From positions 124,001-188,000 of the forward strand of contig WSYJ01000009.1 of assembly GCA_020186115.1 (NCBI GenBank): a DNA stretch of 64,000 nucleotides. Direction: 5' to 3'. The notes beneath the pieces are model-generated. The model ran no database searches and was not told where the DNA came from. It worked only from the letters and a program-made list of their open reading frames with translations. The DNA is from Histomonas meleagridis. Lineage: Eukaryota; Parabasalia; Tritrichomonadida; Dientamoebidae. The position numbers and the translations under genes are program-made. This document shows, piece after piece, positions 1 to 9,694 of this stretch. How positions within the stretch are numbered: position 1 is the first letter of the stretch; each line of letters opens with the position of its first letter.

Positions 1-1180
1 ATCTTATGAAGGTCATACAGAAATAGTTAAATTACTTCTTGAACAAAAAGGAATTGATATTAATGCTAAAGATAAAATAAATTTAAATAATTTGAAATTT
101 CAAAATAATATTTGGAAATAATTTAAATTATTCAGAACAGCACTTATGTTTGCATCTAGAAATGGTTATACAGAAATAGTTAAATTACTTCTTGAACAAG
201 AAGGAATTGATATTAATGCTAAAGATATTTATTTGTTTTATTTGAAATTTATTTTAATAATTTGATATTTCAAAATAATATTTGGAAATTATTTAATACA
301 GCACTTATGAATGCATCTAGAGATGGACATATAGAAATAGTTAAATTACTTCTTGAACAAGAAGGAATTGATATTAATGCTAAAGATAATTTTTGCTTTC
401 ATAATTTGGTATTTCAAAATAATATTTGAAAATTATTTAAATTATTTGATACAGCACTTATGATAGCATCTTATGAAGGTCATACAGAAATAGTTAAATT
501 ACTTCTTGAACAAAAAGGAATTGATCTTAATGCTAAAGATAATTTTTGCTTTCATAATTTCTTATTTCAAAATAATATTTGGAAATTATTTAAATTATTT
601 AGAACAGCACTTTTTGAAGCATCTTATTATGGTTACACAGAAATAGTTAAATTACTTCTTGAACAAGAAGGAATTGATATTAATGCTAAAGATAATTTTT
701 GCTTTCATAATTTGGTATTTCAAAATAATATTTGAAAATTATTTAAATTATTTGATACAGCACTTATGATAGCATCTTATGAAGGTCATACAGAAATAGT
801 TAAATTACTTCTTGAACAAAAAGGAATTGATCTTAATGCTAAAGATAATTTTTGCTTTCATAATTTCTTATTTCAAAATAATATTTGGAAATTATTTAAA
901 TTATTTAGAACAGCACTTTTTGAAGCATCTTATTATGGTTACACAGAAATAGTTAAATTACTTCTTGAACAAGAAGGAATTGATATTAATAATAAAGATA
1001 TTTATTTGTTTTATTTGAAATTTATTTTAATAATTTAATATTTCAAAATAATATTTGGAAATTATTTAAATTATTTAATACACCACTTATGAATGCATCT
1101 GAAAATGGTAACACAGAAATAGTTAAATTACTTCTTGAAAAAAGATGGAATTGATATTAATGCTATAAATATTTATTTTT
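1..1180 (+). repeat. Ankyrin-module tandem array (left edge, continues outside window)
   Basis: Seen: modules beginning with the codons for T-A-L lie at 137, 298, 451, 604, 757, 910 and 1080, after a partial module at position 1. Spacings are 161, 153, 153, 153, 153 and 170 bp. Each module encodes about 30 residues of ankyrin type (T-A-L-x-x-A-S-x-x-G-H, then E-I-V-K-L-L-L-E-Q, then G-I-D-I-N-A-K-D). Between modules lies an AT-rich spacer sharing the core TTTCAAAATAATATTTG. In 153-bp units the spacer stays in frame except where TGA replaces TGG; in the 161- and 170-bp units the frame shifts. The last module (from 1080) has an extra A and is broken. The array therefore has no single open frame. 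It belongs to the same family as the loci at 4746, 39880 and 59986. Whether it is expressed is unknown. Confidence 0.85.
451..1062 (+). repeat. 306-bp tandem duplication inside the array (two 153-bp units each)
   Basis: The segments 451-756 and 757-1062 are direct repeats. They appear base-identical for roughly the first 230 bp, including variable codons of both modules, and diverge near 683 versus 989 (gct versus aat). Each copy carries two different modules (M-I-A-S-Y-E-G-H and F-E-A-S-Y-Y-G-Y). Such identity implies a recent duplication of a two-module block by unequal exchange or gene conversion. Confidence 0.85.
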
Positions 1181-1559
1181 CGTGTTAATTATTAAATGAA
1201 AAGATCCTTTCAAATATTGCATTAAAAAAAATTTAGTTAAATAAAAACATTCTCCACCACATTATAAATAAATTACATTAACTGATCTGCTCGGATTAAC
1301 CTGTTTTTGGACGAGCTGGGTTGTAATGAGTGAATTGAATGGTTGTAAAATAACATTTTGGTTTGAATTGTCAGATTTATACAACCATGTTACAACAGTG
1401 AACTGACAGACAACAATAGCTCTCAATTTGTTATTGACTTATTTTATGGTCATTATTTCATATGAAATGTCATGGATAGCGGTTAGTTTACATATCGTGT
1501 TATTCAAAAAGTTTTATCGTAAAATTTATAAAAATTAAAATATATTAATTTGTACATTA
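1181..1559. other. Unique spacer between ankyrin array and Maverick fragment
   Basis: No coding signal was recognised. The stretch 1240-1480 is somewhat less AT-rich than its surroundings. I looked for terminal inverted repeats or a target-site duplication marking the Maverick end and saw none. Confidence 0.5.
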
Positions 1560-2160
1560 TTTAATAATGCATTTAGTAGTTATGAACTATCTTATGCATA
1601 TGATGATACTGGTAAATTAATATTATCGTGTGCATATATAAAAACATTAAGTAGTCCTGATGAAATTACAGGTGATGTTATTTATAGTGAAAGCTGGACT
1701 AAAGACAATGCAAATATTACATATAGTATTTCAAGAGATGAAACAAAAGATGTTAATTTTGTTATGACTTCTACTTCTTATAATAATGATGCAACTACAT
1801 ATAGTATTTATGCTTATTATAACGCCTTTTATAGTATAAATGATATTAAACCAAGTGTTAATACTAATCTTATTGAATTCTTAAAGTTTTTAAATCAAAG
1901 TACTATAACTAATGATATAAAAATATTAACTGAACATACTAAAAATAAAACATTCTATAATGTTTGGAATAGAGAATATTTAGAATTCCATGCTTCATTC
2001 AGTGATAGTAAAAGAAGATTTATTGGTGTTAAAGGTGATTTTTATGAAAAACCAACTGTTATATATAATGCTCCTTCTGATGGTTCTACTTTTAATATTT
2101 AGTTTACTTCTGATGGAAAGAATCCTATATATCCTATTCATTGTAGATTTATTATTCAAT
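1560..2160 (+). pseudogene. Maverick/Polinton structural-type protein, C-terminal remnant
   Basis: One frame is open from about 1560 through 2100. It is interrupted by an in-frame TAG at 2101-2103, after which sensible coding (F-T-S-D-G-K, then P-I-H) continues to about 2160. There is no start codon at the left end, so the 5' part is missing. It runs head-on into the polymerase B gene on the other strand, a convergent layout expected inside such an element. Assigning it to a structural (capsid-type) protein is inference from that position and its beta-rich, Tyr/Asn/Thr-rich composition. No domain signature was recognised with certainty. It is broken and truncated, so a functional product is unlikely. 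Confidence 0.45.
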
Positions 2161-4257
2161 TAGTATTTATATATAATTACAAAATTTATATATATTTCTT
2201 TAAATATATGTTCAATCTTAAATTGTTCTAATTTATTTCCAATATATCCTAACTCATATAATTTGTTATAATCTTCTTCAGATATTAATAAAGAATCAAC
2301 TTTAGAATAATATACTTTGAAGATTAAACTTTTAATATGATTCATTTTATCATTTAAATTGTTTAATACTGATCTTGCTAATTGTGGATAAGTAAAGTGT
2401 TCTCTATAAGGTTTTACTGTATAAACATAATTATCTTTGTCATATTTAATAACATATGGTGCAAATTCTTCAATATATTTATCAACATTAGTCTTTAATT
2501 TCTTATTAAAATTAAATGGTTTTCTAATAGATATTCCCCAACAACTATTCATCATAAATTCTAATGTAGTAGCCAGCTTACTGTCACCAGATTTCTTAGC
2601 TTTCATCCTTAAATTATATAATAAATTTATAAGTTCTTTTATCTTAGTATTTTCACCTTTGAAATTGCCATTTTCATCAGGTTTACCTGCGGGTATTGAT
2701 ATTACAGATGACATATATACGCCATTAAGATCTATATAATAATACTTGCCTGTTAAATGTATTTGTTGCCATATAGTTTTAGGAAATATACATTCATTTC
2801 GTATTTTATTAGCAATATCACCTGATAATTCATATACACCATCAAAACACCCATATTCATAATCTTTAACATTAAGTCACTATATCTATAATATTTGACA
2901 ACATCTATTCTATGGGTGGTTTTAGCTATATTTCTATCTATTAAGTTTTGTAATATATTTAATCTAAATATTATATCTTTTTCACAATCAATATCATAAC
3001 CAAATAACTTCTTGCTGTGTTTCATTCTTTTAACAAATTTAGGTATATTCTTTTTATCTGGTATATGTATTAATCTATAGCTGTTATAAGGTTTATTTAC
3101 GGTTTTATAACTCCAACACAACTTATTATAAGTATTAATACCATAGGTTTTAATATATTATATTTTTTCATAGTATTAATTAAATGATATATAGAGGTTG
3201 GTTTGGCAGCATATTCTATAGTTCTGTTTTTATCATAGTTTTTAATACTTTCAATTGATAAATTAACAGTATCATTAAACATATAATGATTATCTATAAT
3301 GATTAACTTTATAAGTTTTTCATATTGTTTACCGTAATCTCTGTGAGTAAAACCTTCATTAGTCATATATCTAATATTAATATGTGCCTTTAATAAATCT
3401 GATATCTTGTTTAATTGTTCAGAAGGAACTGTTCTAATATTAATAAAAGATCTTAACATATTAATCTCATTATCTGTAAATAAATTACTAGCAATAAATG
3501 ATTGTATCAAACAAGACTCATTAATATGCTCATTGTTGATGTTGTTAAAGATACCGTATTTAGTAAGATCTAGATCAGTAATATTAATATATGGAAAGAA
3601 TCCTGGATTAACTCTCTTACCATTCTTTAAATCTTTGAATTCAAATTTAATGGATTTAATATTTTTATAAGTATCTAATGCTAAAGTTTTACTGTCACTA
3701 ATATTATCTTTTTCATTTATAATATCATATAATAAGTTAACTGTGTTCATATTTCCGTGATAGTAAGATATATTATTGTTATCATCTATTATTGTCATTC
3801 TAATATCTTTATTTATCTTAGAACCTATTGCCTTTATAGCATACATTAATGCATATAATATATCCTTTTTGTTGTTGTTGTTATAAGTAAAGTCTTGCTG
3901 AGTCATCAACTTCTTAATTAATTCTTTAGTTATATTATTAACAGTTTTATTATGTTTTATAGGTTTCTCTGCAGGTTCTTTATCTGATAATGAGATATCA
4001 AATATACTATTTTTGATTCTAGGTCCATCTTCAGATAATGCTATATTATAATAATCATCAAATGCATCATATTCTGATAAACCTTTCTTTATTTTATATT
4101 GTAATTGATTATAAGATAATTTGGTATACTTATTATTTCTTTCATCAAATACTTTATATTGAGTAGTAGTATTTATATGTTCAAAATTATCTGGTAAAGT
4201 ATAACCATATTTATTATATAGATTTTTAACTGTTTTGGAATCTAATTTCCTTGGCAT
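2160..4257 (-). pseudogene. Maverick/Polinton family-B DNA polymerase, frameshifted and 3'-truncated
   Basis: Three overlapping frames form one gene of about 700 codons starting at the ATG at 4257. Frame changes lie near 3150 and near 2867. Family-B polymerase motifs are visible. Motif A is D-L-N-G-V-Y-M-S-S just before 2714. A motif-B-like stretch ends in M-M-N-S-C-W-G at about 2540-2580. A motif-C-like Y-S-K-V-D-S lies near 2300. In motif C the usual first aspartate of Y-x-D-T-D-S is lysine here. An F-G-Y-D-I-D element near 2990 sits upstream. Protein-primed polymerases of this type replicate self-synthesising transposons. The C-terminal thumb looks cut off at 2160, where the frame runs into low-complexity codons. 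With two frameshifts it cannot be active as it stands. The family call is firm; the Maverick call rests on polymerase type and host. Confidence 0.8.
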
Positions 4258-4369
4258 GTATTTATTAAAATAAAAAAAAAAAAAAAAAGATTTTATAAAA
4301 TTTAATTTTAAAAAATTAAAATCATAATTTTTATAAGGTTAAAATAGCCAAACATATATATATATATAA
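4258..4369. promoter_or_regulatory. Divergent AT-only gap inside the Maverick fragment
   Basis: This 112-bp gap separates the polymerase start (minus strand) from the small gene at 4370 (plus strand). It holds a 17-base A run, an imperfect inverted repeat around ttttataaaa/ttttaaaaaatt, and an (AT)n run just before the ATG at 4370. It is the natural place for a two-way promoter in the intact element; that role is inference. Confidence 0.35.
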
Positions 4370-4745
4370 ATGTTTAATAAAATTATAGATTATACAATTG
4401 GTTCATATGATAGTAATAGTTATAATAAAATTAATATAAATGTACCAGGTCCATTTACACGAAGATGTAGTTTAATAGTAAATTCATTAACAACAAATTG
4501 TAATATTGTAGTTATTGATGAAAATGATTATATTGAAATTAATAATGAAATATATTATTCTAAAAAATCATATTCAGATTTAAATTCACAATCTTTTGCT
4601 ACGATATTAAATGAATTAATAATTGATAGTGGGATACAGGTTGAAGTTGATGAAACTAATAGATTATATTTTTTGCAATGAAAATTCTTTTTATATAAAT
4701 GGTAGTTATAATATATTGCAATTAACAGTTATTAACTTATATGAT
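4370..4745 (+). pseudogene. Small Maverick-associated protein, frameshifted at its end
   Basis: An ATG at 4370 opens 103 codons with an Asn/Ser/Ile-rich composition (I-N-V-P-G-P-F-T-R-R-C early, then N-C-N-I-V-V-I-D). The frame closes at 4679-4681. In the +1-shifted frame the coding continues with N-E-N-S-F-Y-I-N-G-S-Y-N to about 4745, suggesting a one-base change at the T run near 4672. It is divergent from the polymerase and so probably belongs to the same element. I do not recognise its function; a virion or assembly role is only a guess. The sequence passes into a DUF3447/ankyrin gene after about 4745. Confidence 0.45.
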
Positions 4746-6775
4746 GAAAAATATGTCTTCTCATTTAACTTAATTCTTAGTCAGATAATATATTCATACT
4801 TTGTTTCATCTCCCAATGTTTGTGATATATATTTTGCATTTATGAAAAACATTGAAGCCAATGAAGAAATGCATCAAAATAAAATAAAAATATTAAATGC
4901 ATTTCAAAATTTTATCATCAGTAAAAACGCAAGAAGCAACATATCTCAAAGATAGAATGATAGAACATAACTTACTTAATCCAATTCTAATTCAAGATGA
5001 AAACAATCCATATTTTGCACATTATATGAAATTAGAGCAAATTGAAAGTATTTATCATAATAAATTTATTGATCAAATCATAAAAAATCATGACGAATTA
5101 TCAAAGAATGATTGGGATCTTCATAAGAAATTCAGTAAAGAAGGACATAATCTGAATAAAATTGCGAAAATAAATCGAAATGACGAAATAGAAAAACTTC
5201 AAGAAATTTCATCACAAACTGATTTCGACTATAATCAAATAATTGAATTATCACTTTATGAAAGATATTCATTAGTTAATGGGGAAAATGTTTCATTAAT
5301 TGATTATGGAGCTTTTTTTGGATCAATTAAATGTTTTAAATATTTATTTATGAATGATGCAAATATAGAAAAAAACATTTAAATATGCAATTGCAGGTGG
5401 AAATTTTGAAATCATTCATTTATGTGAGCAAAATCATTCATCATTTGAAGGAGCATATGAAGTTTCAATTATATATCAGCGGAATGATATTTTTAAATAT
5501 CTTTATGATAAAAAAATACAAGATTTAACAGAATTAGGAAAAACGTGTATATTATGTCACAATTATGAAATTTTATCATTTGTAATTGATAAAGGAATGA
5601 AAATTAATGATTTTCTAATTATTGATATAGTGAAAAACTGGAATATATTTCTTCTTAAGCATTTTTTAAAAGAAAAAGAAAATTCAGTTCCAAAAGATAT
5701 ATTATTATAAACTTCAATATATAAAAATTTTGAACTTGTTGAATATCTTCTTGAACAAGAAGGAATTGATGTTAATGCCAGAGATCAAAGTAACTTTTTT
5801 ACAACATATTTAAAAAATCTTTGTAATATTTAATACATTACTTATCATTTTATCAGAAAAATGTTATCTTGAAATTGTTCAATTACTTCTTAAAAAAAGA
5901 AGGAATTAATGTTAATATTAAACATGATTAAATAATTTAATCAAAATTTGCTTTTTATATTTAATATTTTTATATAATAAATGGAATATATTTTAAATAT
6001 TTTTCACAGCGCTTATGATTGCATCACAGTTATGTAAAACTGAAGTTGTTTATATGCTTCTTAAATATCCAGGAATAGAACTTAATAGTTGTGATAAATT
6101 CCAAATTTGTTTTTTACAATTAATATTAAATATTTAATATTTTTATATAAAATACGGAGTTTTTTTCAATGTAAACGAACAGCACTTATTTGGGCATCAG
6201 AAAATGGTTATACATCAATCGTTAAATTACTTATTGAACAAAAAGGAATTAATTTTAATGCACATGATTATATTTATTTCAATAACATAACGTGTAATAA
6301 TATATTTTTGAGTTTCTAAAAAATATAAGGAATTTTTCTTTAATATTTGAGACAGCATATTGATATTGTTCAATTATTACTTCAATCAAAACCAATCGAT
6401 ATTAATTGTAAAAATATTTTAATATTTTATTATGGATTTCATTTAAATGTGTGATGTTTATATATAAAAAATGGGGATTTTTTTTAAGTTATTTACACAT
6501 CACTTATGTTAGGAAGTAAAACACATCCACAAGTTGTTCAATTTCTTAGCGAACAAAAAGGAATCAAAATTAATGCAGTAAATATTTAAACCATTTTTTT
6601 TTCCTCATAACATAATATTTAAGATTTTATCAAACTCAATGAAATAGCGCTTTTATTATCTAATATGATTATACGAATGAAATTAAAATACTTATTGAAG
6701 CATAAGGAATTGATATCCAAAAGAAAGGATCAAGAAATCATAACATTACTTCAAGAACATTAAGAGATTTAAAAA
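4746..6775 (+). pseudogene. DUF3447/ankyrin repeat gene, old decayed copy lacking its start
   Basis: From about 4750 the translation matches the head domain of the better copy at 59986. Shared landmarks are P-Y-F-A-H-Y (about 5010), H-D-E-L-S-K-N-D-W-D-L-H-K-K, E-K-L-Q-E-I-S, E-R-Y-S-L-V-N and S-L-I-D-Y. Frameshifts occur near 4912 and 5375, and a TAA interrupts near 5708. Downstream, worn ankyrin modules can be read near 5835, 6010, 6180, 6346 and 6495. They are separated by diverged AT-rich spacers with stops (for example 5930-6008 and 6095-6178). The 5' end is replaced by Maverick sequence, so insertion or recombination removed the start. The last recognisable coding ends near 6775. DUF3447 and ankyrin proteins form a very large family in trichomonads; roles of individual members are not known. 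Confidence 0.75.
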
Positions 6776-7023
6776 TAAATATACTATAGACAATAAAAAA
6801 TTTTGTCTAAATTAGATTGGATTAATAAATGGATTTAAATCAACATGTATAAAATATCATATTGAACTGATTTTTTGTTTGATGTTTTTTTAATTCAAAT
6901 ACATTATATTATTATCACACTAATGTATACTTCAGTTCAGCAAAAAATAATTGAAATTTTCTACATAACGACCTTTATACAAACAAATTCAAAGGTTTTC
7001 AAAGGGGCTGAGGCATTGGAGAA

Positions 7024-9129
7024 ATGTCTCATCTTCGAAGAGGAAGAACTAAATTAGCGCCACCTCCAAAGCTTGAAGACCTTGAGCTTCCCACAAAAAG
7101 GAATTCATTAACTTTGCAACTTTCTTCACCTACAAAATCTTCCGAAAATTTTAGTAATGATGTTGGTTTTGATGAGCAAGAAAAGAAAAAAATCGAGACA
7201 TTGGCAGAACCATACAAAGACAAACCGATTTCTCAGCTTCCACAAATTTTAGAGACTACTATTAATAATCATTATAACAATAATGCAACAAGCTTAATTG
7301 TGCATTCAAACCTATTAACAAAATCAATCAATGAACTAAGTGATGTTTTAGAAGTCATTAATGAAGCCAAAAGCACTGCCTTAAAGAATAGTGCTGAAGA
7401 ACATATCGTTTATGAATCACTCAAATCTCTTGACGTAACAAATGCAAAAGACACCGAAGATTATGTCACCCAAAACAAGAAAAAAGCTCTTGAAAAGCTT
7501 ACCAAGATATATGAAGCTGCTGCAATTCCACAAGAATGGATTCTCACTCTAACTAAACCAAAATTCAAAGACATTGCACAACTTGATGACCTCTACAAAA
7601 AGATAAATGATATCGATTCTGATTATCGATCAACTGATATTCCCAAAATCCTACAAAAGATGCCCAAATGCGTCATCCAAAGGAAGGAATCGCTTTCTAA
7701 ATATTTGTATAGTTTCTCTGTTAGTTTTACTGAATTTATGCAAAGTTTTTTATCAAATATTGATCGCGTCATATTATTTTCTTCTAACAAAGACCCCGTA
7801 AAATGTATACCGAATGAGTTACCTAGTAAAAAAGAAAAGTGTTTTAGTGAAGATGTCTCAGAACACACCATCCTAAAAGCGATTTTTCCATATTGGAAAT
7901 TTATATATTATGTTCGCGATAATTTTACCGAATGTTATAATGACATATCGACGAAGTATTACATTGGCTGCTTCCAAAACTATTTAGAAAAGATCTTAAT
8001 ACCAAAGATCAATGCAACATTAGAAGAAATTAAATCCAAGAAAAAAGAAGACCCGAATAAAAAATACGCGTTTTATACCAACGAACAAATCAAATCAGAA
8101 GATCGTGATTTTATATGCGATAGATTAGAGACATTAATCCAAACAATAACGAAAATGTTTTGTACTGAAAGTTCAGTTTTAAGTGATTTTTGGGAAATTA
8201 AAGACAACGAATTAATGAAATTAATTATTACTCCAAAAATTACACAAGCATTTGATAATTTCGTTAAGGCGATTTTCGGAATTGATCCATTTTTCGTTCT
8301 GAAAACTTATAGTTTATGTTCATATTATCTTGATTATTGTAAAATTGATGTTTCAAGTCTATATTTAATACCGAAGAATCTTTGGAATCAATTTATATCA
8401 TCGCAAATAAACTCATTAAATACATCGAAGCCAAAGCGGAAGAAGTCATACATTTTGGACGTATTTATATTGTTTCCGAAGTTTGCAATTAATTATGAAT
8501 CGTTTTGTACCAAAAAAGATAAACCAATTTTGGAGAAGACTTTCGGAATGATATCGAACGGCGTTGTCAGTTGGCTTGTGAACATTATTGCGCCGAAATA
8601 TACAAAAAGAAAAAGAACTGTTTTAATAATGTCGAACATATTTTGTTTGATTAATAACTTAAATAATAACGAAAAAGATAACGAATTAAACGAAACTTTT
8701 TCGACTATTAAAAATTATTTAAACGAAGAAATTAATAAGTTTATGAAATATTTAATAAATAAATCATTTACAAAACCTTCCGAATTCTTCGATACAATCG
8801 TTGAATGGAAAAAAAGAAATGGATTCTTCTTGGAAATGGTTCAGTTTCAGCCAACACACACTTCGGATAAGTTTAATGATTTAAACGAAAAGCTAAAAAA
8901 TACATTAAACGTCGGTATAAAGGAAAGTTTCTCAATACTAAAAAGGAAAATTAGTTACGAGGAACTGAGAAATGAATTAATTAACGAAATGATTATATAC
9001 ATAAAAAATAAAATCGAAGAATGGAATAAATTGGCTTTGGAGTGTTATCAAAAGGAATTAACTATAAGTGTAAATGACGTAGAAGAAGAGGTAAATATGA
9101 GGAAGTCTAAAGAAATGCATGAAAAATAA
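7024..9129 (+). CDS. Unrecognised 701-residue helical protein
   Basis: An intact ATG-to-TAA frame starts with M-S-H-L-R-R-G-R. The first 60 residues are basic, Ser/Pro-rich and probably disordered (L-A-P-P-P-K, S-S-P-T-K-S-S). The rest is almost entirely predicted helix, rich in Leu, Lys, Glu, Ile and Asn, with no clear signal peptide or membrane segment. Length, helical content and lack of catalytic motifs would suit a vesicle-tethering or scaffold subunit, but I cannot name a family. A one-base mistake in the start is unlikely because the ATG sits right after a short leader (ggcattggagaa). It is the first intact gene to the right of the accessory region, and its 3' end faces the convergent gene at 9695. 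Confidence 0.8.
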   Translation: MSHLRRGRTKLAPPPKLEDLELPTKRNSLTLQLSSPTKSSENFSNDVGFDEQEKKKIETLAEPYKDKPISQLPQILETTINNHYNNNATSLIVHSNLLTKSINELSDVLEVINEAKSTALKNSAEEHIVYESLKSLDVTNAKDTEDYVTQNKKKALEKLTKIYEAAAIPQEWILTLTKPKFKDIAQLDDLYKKINDIDSDYRSTDIPKILQKMPKCVIQRKESLSKYLYSFSVSFTEFMQSFLSNIDRVILFSSNKDPVKCIPNELPSKKEKCFSEDVSEHTILKAIFPYWKFIYYVRDNFTECYNDISTKYYIGCFQNYLEKILIPKINATLEEIKSKKKEDPNKKYAFYTNEQIKSEDRDFICDRLETLIQTITKMFCTESSVLSDFWEIKDNELMKLIITPKITQAFDNFVKAIFGIDPFFVLKTYSLCSYYLDYCKIDVSSLYLIPKNLWNQFISSQINSLNTSKPKRKKSYILDVFILFPKFAINYESFCTKKDKPILEKTFGMISNGVVSWLVNIIAPKYTKRKRTVLIMSNIFCLINNLNNNEKDNELNETFSTIKNYLNEEINKFMKYLINKSFTKPSEFFDTIVEWKKRNGFFLEMVQFQPTHTSDKFNDLNEKLKNTLNVGIKESFSILKRKISYEELRNELINEMIIYIKNKIEEWNKLALECYQKELTISVNDVEEEVNMRKSKEMHEK

Positions 9130-9694
9130 TTTATTATTAATAAATTATATGTTTTAGAAAAACTAACTGTACTTTGTTTGTTCATTGTACGTACGTTCTG
9201 TTTACTTATGTAAATTTAAAATTAGATTTAATTTTTGGTTTTTTATATTGATTTAAATCATTTCATTGATATTGCCAAAGTGAAACTTATTTCAAAGTTA
9301 TATCCATATAGACTGAGATGAAAAACCTGTAGACCGACAACAAAAATTTAAATAAATCATACATTTTTATATAGTTTGCTGGTAAATAGAAATATCATCC
9401 GTCCTAAAAAATTTAATAATTTAATTCATATTTGCAAAAATTTTTATTGTTAACGTTCTCCTAAGTGAAGTGGATGAAAAAGTTCCAACTAAAAGGTATC
9501 AGTATTGAGGAACCGACAAATTTAATTCGCAAAAATTATATTATATATATATAATTAAATATATTCTATATGATTAAATTATAATTTCAAATTTTTCTCT
9601 TCTTTGAGATAATAAAAACTATGTAATTCAAACAGACGGATATTTACAATAGGAGAAAAAGATATATATGTTATACATTTTACATAATAAACAA
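9130..9694. other. Convergent intergenic region, 565 bp
   Basis: AT-rich DNA between two converging genes. An (AT)n-like run lies at 9540-9562. No open frame, RNA gene or repeat was recognised. Confidence 0.5.

Noticed and set aside
420-760. TGA read as tryptophan, since TGA and TGG alternate at the same spacer codon
   Set aside because: Core genes in the window (for example RPAC2 and the LARP-like gene) end at TGA, and trichomonads use the standard code. The alternation is more simply a point change in spacer DNA.
1-1180. CRISPR-like array
   Set aside because: Regular repeats are present, but the repeated part is coding ankyrin sequence and the spacers are alike, the reverse of a CRISPR array; the genome is eukaryotic.
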